Shown: positions 16,101 through 24,581, counted from the first letter of the stretch. The stretch is 64,000 nt of DNA from Hansschlegelia plantiphila (GCF_027922265.1 NZ_BSFI01000004.1:62001-126000), one strand, 5' to 3'. Notes: generated from the letters alone by a model not told the origin. A program made the numbers and translations.

Positions 16101-17003
16101 TCACGTGGTTGCGGCGCCGCGGGTGACCGCGACGGCGATGAGGGCGACGATGCGGTCCAGCACGAAACCGACGGCGCCGACGTAGACGAGCGCGAGGATG
16201 ATGTCGCTGATGCGCGACGAGTTCCACGCGTCCCAGATGAAGAAGCCGATGCCGACGCCGCCGATCAGCATCTCGGCCGCGACGATCGCGAGCCAGCTGA
16301 GGCCGATGCCGATGCGCAGGCCCGTGAAGATGTAAGGCGCGGCCGCCGGCAACATGATCTTGTGGAAATACTCCCAGCCGTTGAGCCGGAGCACCTGCGC
16401 GACGTTCTTGTAGTCCTGCGGAATGTTGCGGATGCCGACCGCGGTGTTGATGATGATCGGCCAGATCGCGGTGATGAAGATCACGAAGATCGCCGACGGC
16501 TCGCCGTCGCGGAACGCCGCGAGCGACAGCGGCAGCCAGGCGAGCGGCGGGATGGTGCGCAGCACCTGGAAGACAGGGTCGAGCCCGCGCATCGCCCAGC
16601 GGGACTGGCCGACCAGCGCGCCGAGCGCGATGCCGCCGATCGCCGCCAGCGCGTAGCCGAGCGCGACGCGCTTGAGGCTGGCGAAGATCTGCCAGAACAG
16701 GCCCTTGTCGTTGCCGCCATTGTCATAGAGCGGATTGACGATCAGCTCCCAGGTGTCGCTGACCACCCGCGACGGCGACGGCAGCGCCGAGGTCGGCGAG
16801 CGGCACAGCAGCTCCCACAGCAGCAGAAGGGCTGCGATGGTCAGCACGGGCGGGATGACCGCCGACGCGAGGTCGATGAGCCGGGTCTTCGTCCGCGGGC
16901 CGAACATCGGCCGTCTCGCGGGCTGCGGCAGGGCCACCACGGCGGACGGAGCTGCCGTCTTGAGCGGCGTGACGTTGGACGCCGCCGCGGCTGACTGGGT
17001 CAT
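16101..17003 (-). CDS. nrtB: Nitrate ABC transporter permease
   Basis: A 300-residue inner-membrane permease of the nitrate/sulfonate/taurine family. About 60 hydrophilic residues precede six membrane segments. The EAA-type loop that contacts the ATPase is visible as NVAQVLRLNGWEYFHKIMLPAAAPYIFTG (key residues in the second half). The start at 17003 (MTQSAAAAS) lies 26 bp after the nrtA stop. It would form a homodimer with two copies of NrtD. Confidence 0.9.
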   Translation of the reverse strand: MTQSAAAASNVTPLKTAAPSAVVALPQPARRPMFGPRTKTRLIDLASAVIPPVLTIAALLLLWELLCRSPTSALPSPSRVVSDTWELIVNPLYDNGGNDKGLFWQIFASLKRVALGYALAAIGGIALGALVGQSRWAMRGLDPVFQVLRTIPPLAWLPLSLAAFRDGEPSAIFVIFITAIWPIIINTAVGIRNIPQDYKNVAQVLRLNGWEYFHKIMLPAAAPYIFTGLRIGIGLSWLAIVAAEMLIGGVGIGFFIWDAWNSSRISDIILALVYVGAVGFVLDRIVALIAVAVTRGAATT

Positions 17004-17029
17004 GATCGATCTCCGAAGGGGCCGCGTCG

Positions 17030-18337
17030 TCACGCCATGCGCTTGATGTCGAGGCTCGCCAGGTAATCGGCGGGCTTCTCCGGGTCGAACACCTTGCCGT
17101 CGAAGAATTTCTCGACGCCGCGGGAGGCGGAGGCCGGGACGCCCGACACGCCGAGGTCCTTGGCGGCGTCGCGCCACAGGTCTTCGCGGTTCACCTTGTC
17201 GATGAGCGCTTTGGCGTCGAGATCCGCCGGCAGGTAGCCCCAGCGCTGATCCTCGGTGATGAACCAGAGGTCGTGGCTCTTGTAAGGATAGCCGGCGTTG
17301 TCGTCCCAGTAACGCATCCTGAACGGGCTGTTCTCGACGAGCGGCTTGCCGGCGCCGTAGTCAAAATTGCCCTTCATGCGCTCGTCGATGTCGGACACGG
17401 GAGCGCCGATCCAGTTGCGCTTGGCGCAGATGGTCGCGAGCTCTTGCTTGTTCTCCGGCTTCTCGCACCACTGCTGGGCCTCCATCACGGCCATCAGCAG
17501 GGCTTTCGCCGACTTCGGGTTTGTCTCCACATAGTCGGCGCGCATCGCGAACGCCTTCTCCGGATGCTTGTCCCAGAGCTCGCCCGTGGTGAGCGCGGTG
17601 TAGCCGATCTTCTGGTTCTTGAGCTGCTCGTTCCACGGCTCGCAGACGCAGAAGGTGTCCATCGTGCCGACCTTCATGTTCGCCACCATCTGGGCGGGGG
17701 GCACGACGATGGTCTGGATGTCCTTGTTGGGGTCGACGCCGCCGGCCGCCAGCCAGTAGCGGATCCACAGATCGTGGGTGCCGCCGGGGAAGGTCATCGC
17801 GGCCTTCACCTCCTTACCGCCGGCCTTCTTGGCCTCGAGCGCCGCCTTGAACGGCTTGCTGTCGACGCCGAGCTTGAGGTCGGCGTACTCCTGGCCGACG
17901 GAGATGCACTGTCCGGCCACGTTGAGCCGGCCGAGGATCATCATCGGCGTCGGCTGCTTGTTCTGGGTCACCGCGCCAGTCGTGATCAGATACGGCATGG
18001 GGCTCAGGATGTGCGCGCCGTCGATGCCGCCGCCGGCCGAGCCGAGCACGAGATTGTCCCGCGTCGTGCCCCAGGACGACTGCTTGGCGATCTCGACCTC
18101 GGTCATCCCGTATTTGTCGAAGAAGCCCTTCTCCTTGGCGACGAAGAGGGGCCCCGCGTCCGTCAGCGCGATGAAGCCGAGCTTCGCCTTGGTCGTCTCC
18201 GGACCCGCGCCCTGCGCGAACGCGCCGGCGGGGGCGAAGGTCTTGGCCGCGATCATCGTCGCGGCGGCGCTCGTTCCCGCGCGCAGCACCTGGCGGCGGG
18301 TCGACGCTCCACTCAGCAAAGTCCTGAAGTCGGTCAT
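17030..18337 (-). CDS. nrtA: Nitrate-binding protein of the ABC transporter, Tat-type signal
   Basis: This 435-residue periplasmic solute-binding protein has an NrtA/CmpA-type fold. The N-terminus contains a twin-arginine motif (STRRQVLRAG) followed by a hydrophobic Ala-rich stretch ending at AFAQG. It therefore appears to be a Tat-exported soluble protein rather than a lipoprotein. Conserved pieces include GFIALTDAGPLFVAKEKGFF, MTFPGGTHDLWIRYWLAAGG and FCVCEPWNEQL. NasS, encoded two genes upstream, is a shorter relative without the signal. It is the first structural gene after the attenuator leader. Confidence 0.92.
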   Translation of the reverse strand: MTDFRTLLSGASTRRQVLRAGTSAAATMIAAKTFAPAGAFAQGAGPETTKAKLGFIALTDAGPLFVAKEKGFFDKYGMTEVEIAKQSSWGTTRDNLVLGSAGGGIDGAHILSPMPYLITTGAVTQNKQPTPMMILGRLNVAGQCISVGQEYADLKLGVDSKPFKAALEAKKAGGKEVKAAMTFPGGTHDLWIRYWLAAGGVDPNKDIQTIVVPPAQMVANMKVGTMDTFCVCEPWNEQLKNQKIGYTALTTGELWDKHPEKAFAMRADYVETNPKSAKALLMAVMEAQQWCEKPENKQELATICAKRNWIGAPVSDIDERMKGNFDYGAGKPLVENSPFRMRYWDDNAGYPYKSHDLWFITEDQRWGYLPADLDAKALIDKVNREDLWRDAAKDLGVSGVPASASRGVEKFFDGKVFDPEKPADYLASLDIKRMA

Positions 18338-18403
18338 TGTTAGTCGGCTCCGGAACGCCGTTGGCGGTGGCTGCGAAGGTCGCCCTTCCGGGCGGTTGAA
18401 ACG

Positions 18404-18450
18404 AAAAAAGCCGCTGACGAGACGCGCGGAAATCGCGTCTGTTCAGCGGC
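18404..18450 (-). terminator. Intrinsic terminator in the nrtA leader
   Basis: On the minus strand, GCCGCTGA (18443-18450) pairs with TCAGCGGC (18410-18417), enclosing a second stem AGACGCG/CGCGTCT. The hairpin is followed at once by six T residues (18404-18409). The terminator lies 67 nt before the nrtA start and faces the nas structural genes, so it works as an attenuator rather than an end-of-operon signal. Confidence 0.88.
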
Positions 18451-18475
18451 GGTGCTGGCGGGCCCTTCAATGGGC
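18444..18475 (-). promoter_or_regulatory. ANTAR (NasT) target RNA: two hexaloop hairpins P1 and P2
   Basis: Read on the minus strand, P1 is GCCC-ATTGAA-GGGC (18475 to 18462). After a 4-nt spacer, P2 is CAGC-ACCGCC-GCTG (18457 to 18444). Both loops are six nucleotides with A at position 1 and G at position 4, the known signature of ANTAR-protein RNA targets. The 3' half of P2 overlaps the 5' arm of the terminator (18443-18450), so P2 and the terminator exclude each other. NasT binding should stabilise P2 and allow read-through into nrtA. Confidence 0.85.
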
Positions 18476-18522
18476 GTGCGGGTCAAGACATCAGCGCTGA
18501 CGCGACCCTGCGACGACCTACA

Positions 18523-18538
18523 TACAAGCCTCGTGCCA
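18523..18538 (-). promoter_or_regulatory. Candidate sigma-54 (RpoN) promoter of the nas structural operon
   Basis: The minus strand reads TGGCACGAGGCTTGTA, which matches TGGCACR-N4-TTGCW except for T in place of the C of the -12 GC pair. The -24/-12 spacing is correct. Transcription would start near 18511, giving a leader of about 170 nt that contains P1, P2 and the terminator. A weak NtrC-like half-site (TGCACC, minus strand, 18663-18668) lies about 130 bp upstream. Not shown experimentally. Confidence 0.5.
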
Positions 18539-18688
18539 GTTGCGCCGCCGAAGGTCGGCCGCTCAATTCAGTTTCGATTTAGAGAATTGTGGAAGAGCAC
18601 GTGGAGGTTGGGAAGCGCCGCGGGCGCCCGAATGAAGTGCTGGCGGCGCCGCAATATTGTGCGGTGCACATATCGGCGCTTCGCCGCT
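18539..18688. other. Upstream regulatory region of the nas structural operon
   Basis: This stretch between the nasS stop and the candidate sigma-54 promoter holds no gene. The single TGCACC-type half-site is the only element I can suggest, as a possible NtrC enhancer contact. Confidence 0.35.
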
Positions 18689-19789
18689 TCAGGCTGTGAA
18701 CAGCCCGAGCGGATCTTCAGCCTCGGCGCGGGTCGGCGCGCCGACCGCAGCGTCGTAGAGATCGCGGCGATAGACGGCGGCGGCCGCGTCGCCGCTGTCG
18801 TCTGGCGCCTGGCCCCAGCGCGTCATCTGGGCGTGCAGCCAGCGCGCGTGTCGGGGGTCCGGGCGGGTCTCGCTCTCCCGATCGAACAGGATGTAGCTGT
18901 CCGAAACCCGCTCCGGCTCCGGCCCTCCGACCGGCAGCCGGCCGTCAAGCGTGCGCCTGATGATCGGCGCCGGGACATCCAGGCGGTTCGAGACGGCGAG
19001 CCGCTCGGCGGCTTCCTCGCGGTTCGCGGGATCCTGCAGCCAACGCGCCGCGCGCACGCAGGCCCGCACCAGCCGCTCGGCGATCTCCGGCCGCTCGTCG
19101 AGCCACGAGGTCCGCACCGCGAGCACCTTCTCGGGGCAGCGGCGGACGAGGTCGACGCCGAGATGCAGGATGCGGCCGATGCCGAGTTCGACCGCGACCG
19201 AGTTCCACGGCGAGCCGACGCAGAAGCCCTCGACATGGCCGTTGGCGAGGGCGTCGACCATGTAGGGCGGCGGCACCACGGCGAGCCGGACGTCCTCGTC
19301 CGGCTTGAGGCCGGCCGCGTCCAGCCACAGCCGGAGCTGATAGTTGTGGGTCGAGAACGGAAAGGTCATGCCGAGCGTCGGCGGCTCGTCGCCGCAGGCG
19401 CGCCTGGCGCGCACCACCGCCGCGAAGGCCGCTCCCGTCGCCCGGGGGTCGGCGAGGTCGGCGCCGGGGGCGAGGCGCGAGACGAGCTGGTCGTAGAGGT
19501 GCGGCGACAGAGTGATCGCATTGCCGTTCAGCCCGAGCGCCATGGGGGCGGCGAGCGGCGCCTTGATCGAGCCGAGGCCGAGCGTGGTGGAGATCGCGAG
19601 CGGCGCCAGCAGGTGAGCCGCGTCGAAATGGCCGAAGGCCAGCCGGTCCCGGATGTTCGCCCAGGAGATCTCGCGCGCCAGCTCGATCTCCAGCCCCTCC
19701 TCGGCGGCGAAGCCGACGTCGGCGGCCATGATCGGGATCGCGGCGTCGACCAGCGGGATGAAGCCGATCCTGATCCGGTCGGCGCTCAC
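18689..19789 (-). CDS. nasS: Cytoplasmic nitrate/nitrite sensor NasS
   Basis: A 366-residue relative of NrtA with no signal peptide (it begins MSADRIRIGFIPLVDAA), so it stays in the cytoplasm. It keeps the ligand-binding segments seen in NrtA (MTFPFSTHNYQLRLWLDAAG, EGFCVGSPWNSVAV). In known NasS/NasT systems, NasS holds NasT inactive until nitrate or nitrite binds. The GTG start at 19789 overlaps the nasT stop by 4 bp, so the two are translationally coupled, as expected for a stoichiometric pair. Confidence 0.9.
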   Translation of the reverse strand: MSADRIRIGFIPLVDAAIPIMAADVGFAAEEGLEIELAREISWANIRDRLAFGHFDAAHLLAPLAISTTLGLGSIKAPLAAPMALGLNGNAITLSPHLYDQLVSRLAPGADLADPRATGAAFAAVVRARRACGDEPPTLGMTFPFSTHNYQLRLWLDAAGLKPDEDVRLAVVPPPYMVDALANGHVEGFCVGSPWNSVAVELGIGRILHLGVDLVRRCPEKVLAVRTSWLDERPEIAERLVRACVRAARWLQDPANREEAAERLAVSNRLDVPAPIIRRTLDGRLPVGGPEPERVSDSYILFDRESETRPDPRHARWLHAQMTRWGQAPDDSGDAAAAVYRRDLYDAAVGAPTRAEAEDPLGLFTA

Positions 19790-20391
19790 GAGAACAGCTC
19801 CGCGGCGGTGACGACCGACTGCGCGATCTCGGCGATCTTCTTCTTCTCGTTCATCGCGACCTTGCGAAGCAACGCGTAGGCCTGCTCCTCCCCGATGTTC
19901 TTCGATCGCATCAGGATCCCCTTGGCGCGGTCCACGATCTTGCGCTCCTCCAGCTGGCTCTTGGCCTGTTCAAGCTCCGCCCGCAGCCTGGAGAAGGCGT
20001 TGAACCGGCTGATCGTCATGTCGAGGATCGGCTTGACGCGCTCTTTCCTCAGCCCGTCGACGATATAGGCCGAGACGCCGGCGTCGACCGACGCTTCGAT
20101 CGAAGCCGTATCCGTCTGGTCGACGAACATGCCGACAGGGCGACGCACGGAGCGGCTGACGTGGAACATCTGCTCCAGCACGTCGCGGCTCGGGTTCTCG
20201 AGTCCGATCAGAATGACGTCCGGATCGATCGCGTAGATGCGCTCGAGGAGATTGGCGTAGTCGGCGATCCGCGTGATCGCGGCGTGGTTCACCGCACGCA
20301 GACCCTCCTCCAGAATCGCCGCCCTGACCGGGCTCTCGTCGATGAGCACGATCTTCAGAGGGCGGTCGGCGGTCGGGACGCGGTCTGGCAT
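19786..20391 (-). CDS. nasT: ANTAR-domain transcription antiterminator NasT
   Basis: This 201-residue protein has an N-terminal receiver-like domain and a C-terminal ANTAR domain (about 135-195; LEERKIVDRAKGILM ... EEQAYALLRKVAM). ANTAR proteins bind paired hexaloop RNA hairpins and prevent terminator formation; the matching RNA lies at 18444-18475. The receiver is atypical. Where a phospho-acceptor Asp is expected after the hydrophobic strand, the sequence reads DPDVILIGLENPSRD, with Gly at that position. This fits control by NasS binding rather than phosphorylation. It is the first gene of the nas locus. Confidence 0.92.
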   Translation of the reverse strand: MPDRVPTADRPLKIVLIDESPVRAAILEEGLRAVNHAAITRIADYANLLERIYAIDPDVILIGLENPSRDVLEQMFHVSRSVRRPVGMFVDQTDTASIEASVDAGVSAYIVDGLRKERVKPILDMTISRFNAFSRLRAELEQAKSQLEERKIVDRAKGILMRSKNIGEEQAYALLRKVAMNEKKKIAEIAQSVVTAAELFS

Positions 20392-20579
20392 TTGTGGTCC
20401 AGCGCGCGGGCGGCCTCGCGCGGGACGTCATATTCCCCAACGGGAACGCTTCGCTCAAGGGGCTGCTTCGCCGCGGCCGGCGAGGCGCGCGCGCTCAGGC
20501 GGGAGAGGCGGCCGGCGCCGCCCCTCCCAGGCGGGCTTGCCGGCGTCGACGGGCGAGCGCGGAAGCCGACCGAAGCCGT

Positions 20580-21608
20580 TCAGGCGGCGTGGCGACCGGC
20601 GCCGGCGCCGTAATAATCCACGTAGCGCGGGTTGATCGCGGACCGGGGCAGCACGATCAGCACGTCGGTGGCGCCGAACTGGCGATCGACCACCGCGCCG
20701 TCGCCGACATGGGCGCCCAGCCGCAGATAGCCCTTGATCAGCGGCGGCAGCGTCCTGAGCGCCGCCCGCGGGTCGATCGCCTCGCGCGGGATCAGGTCGA
20801 ACGCCGCGCGCCGCTCCGGCAGCGCCGAAGCGGTCCATTCCGGCGGCGCCGCGTGGAAGTGCTTGAGGTAGGAGAGCGCCAGCGACAGCAGCTGCGGGTC
20901 GGTTCCCTCCAGGCTCGCGCAGCCCAGCATGACGTCGACGTCGTGGGCGAGCACGTAGGCCCAGATGCCGTGCCACAGCAGCTCGACGGTGCGCTTGTCG
21001 CGATAGGGCTTCGACACGCACGAGCGGCCGAGCTCGAGGAAGGACAGGCCGGGATGACGCGCGATCAGCGGCTCGATCGCAAATTCCCCCGCGCTGTAGA
21101 ATCCGAAGGCGCGCTCCGCGGTCTCCTGCCTCAGCAGGCGGTAGGCGCCGACGACCTTGGGCTTGCGGGGCGTCGGCGCGGCCAGCGGCTCGACGCCTTT
21201 GATCTCGAAACCCTGCAATGCGGGAAACGGCGTCGACGCCTTTGCGCCGGGGGAGGGGGCCGCGGTGTCCAGCACCAGAAGGTGGTCGCAGACCGCGTCG
21301 AACGGGTCCATGTCACGCCGGGAGAGCCGCGCCAGCGGGTCCGGGATCGCCGACATCTCCTCGAAGAACACCTTGTAGCGCAGCCGCTGGGCGCGCTTGA
21401 CCTCCTTCGGCGCCTGCGCGAGCCGGACCTCGAGCGAGCCGATCCGGCCGAGCGGGGAGGGCAGGCGGGTTGGGGCGTCGACGCGCGTATCGCCGAGGTC
21501 GGGACGGAAGCCGGCGAGCCATTTCGCGCCGCCGGCGACGCTGCGGTGGGATCTGATGCGGCCGACGAGCGACGTCACGCCTCCGCCTGCGCCGGGACGA
21601 TTGGCCAT
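20580..21608 (-). CDS. GNAT-fold N-acyltransferase (OlsB/hemolysin-like family)
   Basis: This 342-residue protein resembles the acyl-ACP-dependent N-acyltransferases that make lyso-ornithine lipid (OlsB) and related proteins once annotated as hemolysins. Diagnostic pieces are QRLRYKVFFEEM, FDAVCDHLLVLD, VGAYRLLRQE, ELGRSCV and the Pro-rich end of the domain. The ATG at 21608 has GGAGG 6 nt upstream; earlier in-frame Mets lack a ribosome site. An N-terminal extension of about 60 residues and a Pro-rich insert near 155-170 make it longer than OlsB. No olsA neighbour is present, so ornithine-lipid synthesis is only one possibility. Confidence 0.75.
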   Translation of the reverse strand: MANRPGAGGGVTSLVGRIRSHRSVAGGAKWLAGFRPDLGDTRVDAPTRLPSPLGRIGSLEVRLAQAPKEVKRAQRLRYKVFFEEMSAIPDPLARLSRRDMDPFDAVCDHLLVLDTAAPSPGAKASTPFPALQGFEIKGVEPLAAPTPRKPKVVGAYRLLRQETAERAFGFYSAGEFAIEPLIARHPGLSFLELGRSCVSKPYRDKRTVELLWHGIWAYVLAHDVDVMLGCASLEGTDPQLLSLALSYLKHFHAAPPEWTASALPERRAAFDLIPREAIDPRAALRTLPPLIKGYLRLGAHVGDGAVVDRQFGATDVLIVLPRSAINPRYVDYYGAGAGRHAA

Positions 21609-21780
21609 GGAACGCCTCCGTTGCGGGACGCCGCTGTCCGGCGCCGCGACCGCCGGGAAGCGCATGAGACGCCGCCGCCCGGGAGGCCGTATCGGCCCCG
21701 CGCCATCTATCAGCATAATGGGCTGACGCGGATGTGACAAAGCCGGGAGCGAGCGCGCTCATCCCTCGTCCGCGCCGACG

Positions 21781-23532
21781 TCAGGAGGATCGGCCGCCTG
21801 ATTGCGAGACGCGGAAACCCTGATCGCTGCTTCGCTCGAGCAGGGCGGCGAGCGCCCTCGAATCGAGCGGCTTGATGAGCACGGCGTTGACGCCGGCCTC
21901 GATGGTCGCCGCGCAGTCATCGTCGGCGACGTTGGCGGTGAGCGCCAACAACAGAGCAGGGGGCCGGCCCTCGTTCGCTTCGATCGCCCGTATGCGCCGG
22001 GCGACTTCGCAGCCGTCGAGCCCCGGCATCCGAAGGTCGAGCAGCACGGCGTCGAAGCGCTGGTTCTCGAAGGCCGCGCACGCCGAGACGCCGTCGGCGA
22101 CGTGCTCGGCCGAATGACCGAGCCTCGCGAGATGGGCGAGCGCGATCAGCGCGCTGACCGGATCGTCCTCGGCCAGCAGCACGCGCAGGCCCGTTCCGTT
22201 GGGGAAGGACACGGGCGGGACGGGCTCGGCGGATGGCGTGGTCCGGTGGGCGCGCGGATCCTCCAGACGGTGAATCAGGGAGGCTGCTCGGACCGGCTTC
22301 ACGAGGTAGCCGTCGAAGCCGTCGGCGGCGAGCGTCGGGAGCTCCCCGCGCTCGGCCGGAGACAGCATCAGCAGCACGCGCGAGGCGCCGGCGTGGCGCG
22401 CGGCGGTGGCGAGCCCCGCCGCATCCGTCGTCCCGGGCCGGTCGATCAGCACCGTGTCGTGGCCGACCGCGGCCACCGCGACGTCGGCGTCCGGCGCGGC
22501 GAGCGAGGCTTCCGCGCCCCAGTCCTGCATGCGCTCGACCAGCCATGGTCCGCTGAACGGTCCGCGCGAGACCACGAGGATGCGGCGGCCGACGAGCGGG
22601 TCGGACGGCGCGAGGGTCGGCCCGCCGAGGTCCGTCGCCCGGAGCGGCAGAGCGAGAAGGAAGGTCGAGCCCTCGCCGGGCGTCGAGCTCGCCGTCAGCG
22701 CGCCGCCCATCGCGTGCGCCAGCTGGCGGCTGATCGCAAGGCCGAGGCCGACGCCGCCCGCGGCGGGCTCCGCGCCCTGCTCGAACTCGCCGAACAGCCG
22801 CTCCGTTTCGGAAGGATCGAAGCCGGGCCCGGTGTCGCCGACCGAGAACCGCGCGTCTTCGGCGTCGACGTCGACCCGGAGGCCGACGCCCCCGCGAGCC
22901 GTGAACTTGATGGCGTTGCCCGCAAGATTGAGCAGGATCTGCCGGATGCGCGGGGCGTCGCCCAAGAGATGCGTCGGCGCGCCGGCCCCGACCATGACGG
23001 CGAGGTCGAGCCCCTTCGCCTGCGCGCGCGGGGCGAGCAGCTCGGCGACGCCCTCGACGAGCTCCGCCACGCCGAACGGCGCGTCCTGCGTCACGAGGCG
23101 ATCGGCGTCGATGCGCGAAAGGTCCAGGCTTTCGTCGACCATCGTCAGCATCGCCTCGGCCGATTGCTTCACGGCGACGGCGTAGGTGCGCTGGTCGGGA
23201 GCGAGCGCGGTGTCGAGCAGCAGATCGGCCGCGCCGATCACGCCCGACAGCGGCGTGCGCATCTCATGGGTGACGGTGGCGAGGAATTTCGCTTTGGCGC
23301 GCGCCGCGGCGTCGGCGCCGGCGAGCGCCTCCGCAAGGGCGAGCCGGCCTTCGGTCCGCGCGCTCTCCTCGCGCTCCTCGGCCCGCCACGCCGCGTCCTG
23401 CTGATGCTCCAGCTCTTTTTCGAGCACGGCGAAGCGCCGGCGCAGCGCGGCGAGGCGTGCGAGCGCGACGTAGGCGATCGCCGCCGCGACGAGCGCCGCC
23501 CCGGCCAAAGCCGTTGTGATCCCAGACACCAC
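21781..23532 (-). CDS. Hybrid sensor histidine kinase with two C-terminal receiver domains
   Basis: This 583-residue kinase has one N-terminal TM (about 5-25), a coiled coil to residue 75, HisKA with His89 in FLATVTHEMRTPLSG, and HATPase motifs in NLAGNAIKFTA, DTGPGFD and GVGLGLAIS. The first receiver-like domain (about 315-420) seems degenerate: it has no acidic pair near VVSRGPFSG but keeps YLVKPV. The second (about 455-570) is intact, with LAEDDPVSA, phospho-acceptor Asp in VLLDLRMPGLDG and LIKPLD. There is no obvious sensor domain. The start is a GTG at 23532. The partner regulator is not nearby. Confidence 0.86.
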   Translation of the reverse strand: MVSGITTALAGAALVAAAIAYVALARLAALRRRFAVLEKELEHQQDAAWRAEEREESARTEGRLALAEALAGADAAARAKAKFLATVTHEMRTPLSGVIGAADLLLDTALAPDQRTYAVAVKQSAEAMLTMVDESLDLSRIDADRLVTQDAPFGVAELVEGVAELLAPRAQAKGLDLAVMVGAGAPTHLLGDAPRIRQILLNLAGNAIKFTARGGVGLRVDVDAEDARFSVGDTGPGFDPSETERLFGEFEQGAEPAAGGVGLGLAISRQLAHAMGGALTASSTPGEGSTFLLALPLRATDLGGPTLAPSDPLVGRRILVVSRGPFSGPWLVERMQDWGAEASLAAPDADVAVAAVGHDTVLIDRPGTTDAAGLATAARHAGASRVLLMLSPAERGELPTLAADGFDGYLVKPVRAASLIHRLEDPRAHRTTPSAEPVPPVSFPNGTGLRVLLAEDDPVSALIALAHLARLGHSAEHVADGVSACAAFENQRFDAVLLDLRMPGLDGCEVARRIRAIEANEGRPPALLLALTANVADDDCAATIEAGVNAVLIKPLDSRALAALLERSSDQGFRVSQSGGRSS

Positions 23533-23693
23533 GCCAACGCTCCGCGCAACGCTCGAGCCCGCAGGCTCGCGCCTCGATGGTCATGAATGCTAGGCTGCAC
23601 GCGTTGAGGAAGTTTTTACGCTGCCGGCTTTTTCGCTTCATGCGCGCATCGCGCGTGGTTCGCGCGCAAGACCGGCCGGGAACGGACACGGAT

Positions 23694-24173
23694 ATGAGCG
23701 TCGCATTCACCAAGGAGCAGGATCTCGAGGCGACCGCCGCCGATCTACCGGATCGGCCGATCTCGGAGCACCCCAACCTGGTGACCCCCGAAGGCCTGGC
23801 CGCGATCGACGAGGCGCTGGCGGCTGCGCGTGCGGCTTACGCGAGCGCGCAAGCGGCGGGTGGCATCGACGCGGACCGCACCGCGATGGCGCGCGCCGCG
23901 CGCGACCTGCGCTACTGGTCGTCGCGCCGCGCCAGCGCCGAGCTCGTGCACCGCAATCCGGCCCGGGAGACGGTGGCCTTCGGCGCGCGCGTGACCTTCG
24001 AACGCGAGGACGGCCGCCGCCAGAGCTACCGCATCGTCGGCGAGGACGAAGCCGACCCGACCAAGGGTTCGGTCTCCTACATCGCGCCGCTCGCCCGCGC
24101 CCTGATGGGCAAGGCCGTCGGCGACGTCGCCCAGGCGCCGAACGGAGAGGTCGAGATCGTCGCGGTGGAATGA
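23694..24173 (+). CDS. GreA/GreB-family transcription elongation factor-like protein
   Basis: This 159-residue protein has an N-terminal helical region followed by the FKBP-like C-terminal Gre domain: VAFGARVTFEREDGRRQSYRIVGEDEADPTKGSVSYIAPLARALMG is split here between residues 95 and 140 (key pieces VTFE, YRIVGEDEAD, GKAVGD). In GreA this domain contacts RNA polymerase and the coiled coil enters the secondary channel. The coiled coil is short here, and the acidic tip residues are not obvious. It may therefore regulate RNA polymerase without transcript cleavage. The start at 23694 is the first Met after a basic, unlikely upstream stretch. Confidence 0.75.
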   Translation: MSVAFTKEQDLEATAADLPDRPISEHPNLVTPEGLAAIDEALAAARAAYASAQAAGGIDADRTAMARAARDLRYWSSRRASAELVHRNPARETVAFGARVTFEREDGRRQSYRIVGEDEADPTKGSVSYIAPLARALMGKAVGDVAQAPNGEVEIVAVE

Positions 24174-24215
24174 GCGGCTTTCGGCGCAGGCGCGCGAAAG
24201 GGCCGCGTCGTATCC

Positions 24216-24306
24216 TCATTCGTCATGCCCGGCGAAGCCGGGTATGACGACTGGACTGCGGCGCCTTACGACAAAGTCGTGGATACCCGCGAAGGCGGGC
24301 ATGACG
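24216..24306. repeat. Composite palindromic intergenic repeat
   Basis: This holds two inverted-repeat units, TCGTCATGCCCGGCGAAGCC... near 24218-24248 and ...GGATACCCGCGAAGGCGGGC near 24274-24302. They are themselves inverted relative to each other around a 25-bp spacer. It lies between the convergent gre-like and DUF3297 genes. The motif (GTCATGCCCGsCttCGsGGGTAT type) is typical of dispersed alphaproteobacterial intergenic repeats. Confidence 0.65.
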
Positions 24307-24323
24307 GCGGCGTCAGAGCGGAT

Positions 24324-24581
24324 TTACTTCGCCGTGTCGGCCGGCGCGTCTCGGAAGTAAGGCTCGACCGGGCCGCGCAGCAGGATGGTCATCGGGTTGC
24401 CGGCGCGGTCCTTCGCGGTTCCCGCGGCGACGCGGATCCAGCCTTCGCTGACCGAATACTCCTCGACATTGGTCTTCTCGACGCCCTTGAAGCGGATGCC
24501 GACGCCGCGCTCCAGCGCGGCCTCGTCATAGAACGGGCTCGAAGGGTTGGACGACAGGTGGTCGGGCGGCGTTTCGGCCAT
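24324..24581 (-). CDS. DUF3297 family protein
   Basis: This small protein of 85 residues matches the conserved DUF3297 pattern: PPDHLSSNPSSPFYDEAAL, GIRFKGVEKTNVEEYSVSEGW and LRGPVEPYF. It is hydrophilic and has no signal peptide. Family members are widespread in alpha- and gammaproteobacteria and no function is known to me. It is probably transcribed alone. Confidence 0.8.
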   Translation of the reverse strand: MAETPPDHLSSNPSSPFYDEAALERGVGIRFKGVEKTNVEEYSVSEGWIRVAAGTAKDRAGNPMTILLRGPVEPYFRDAPADTAK

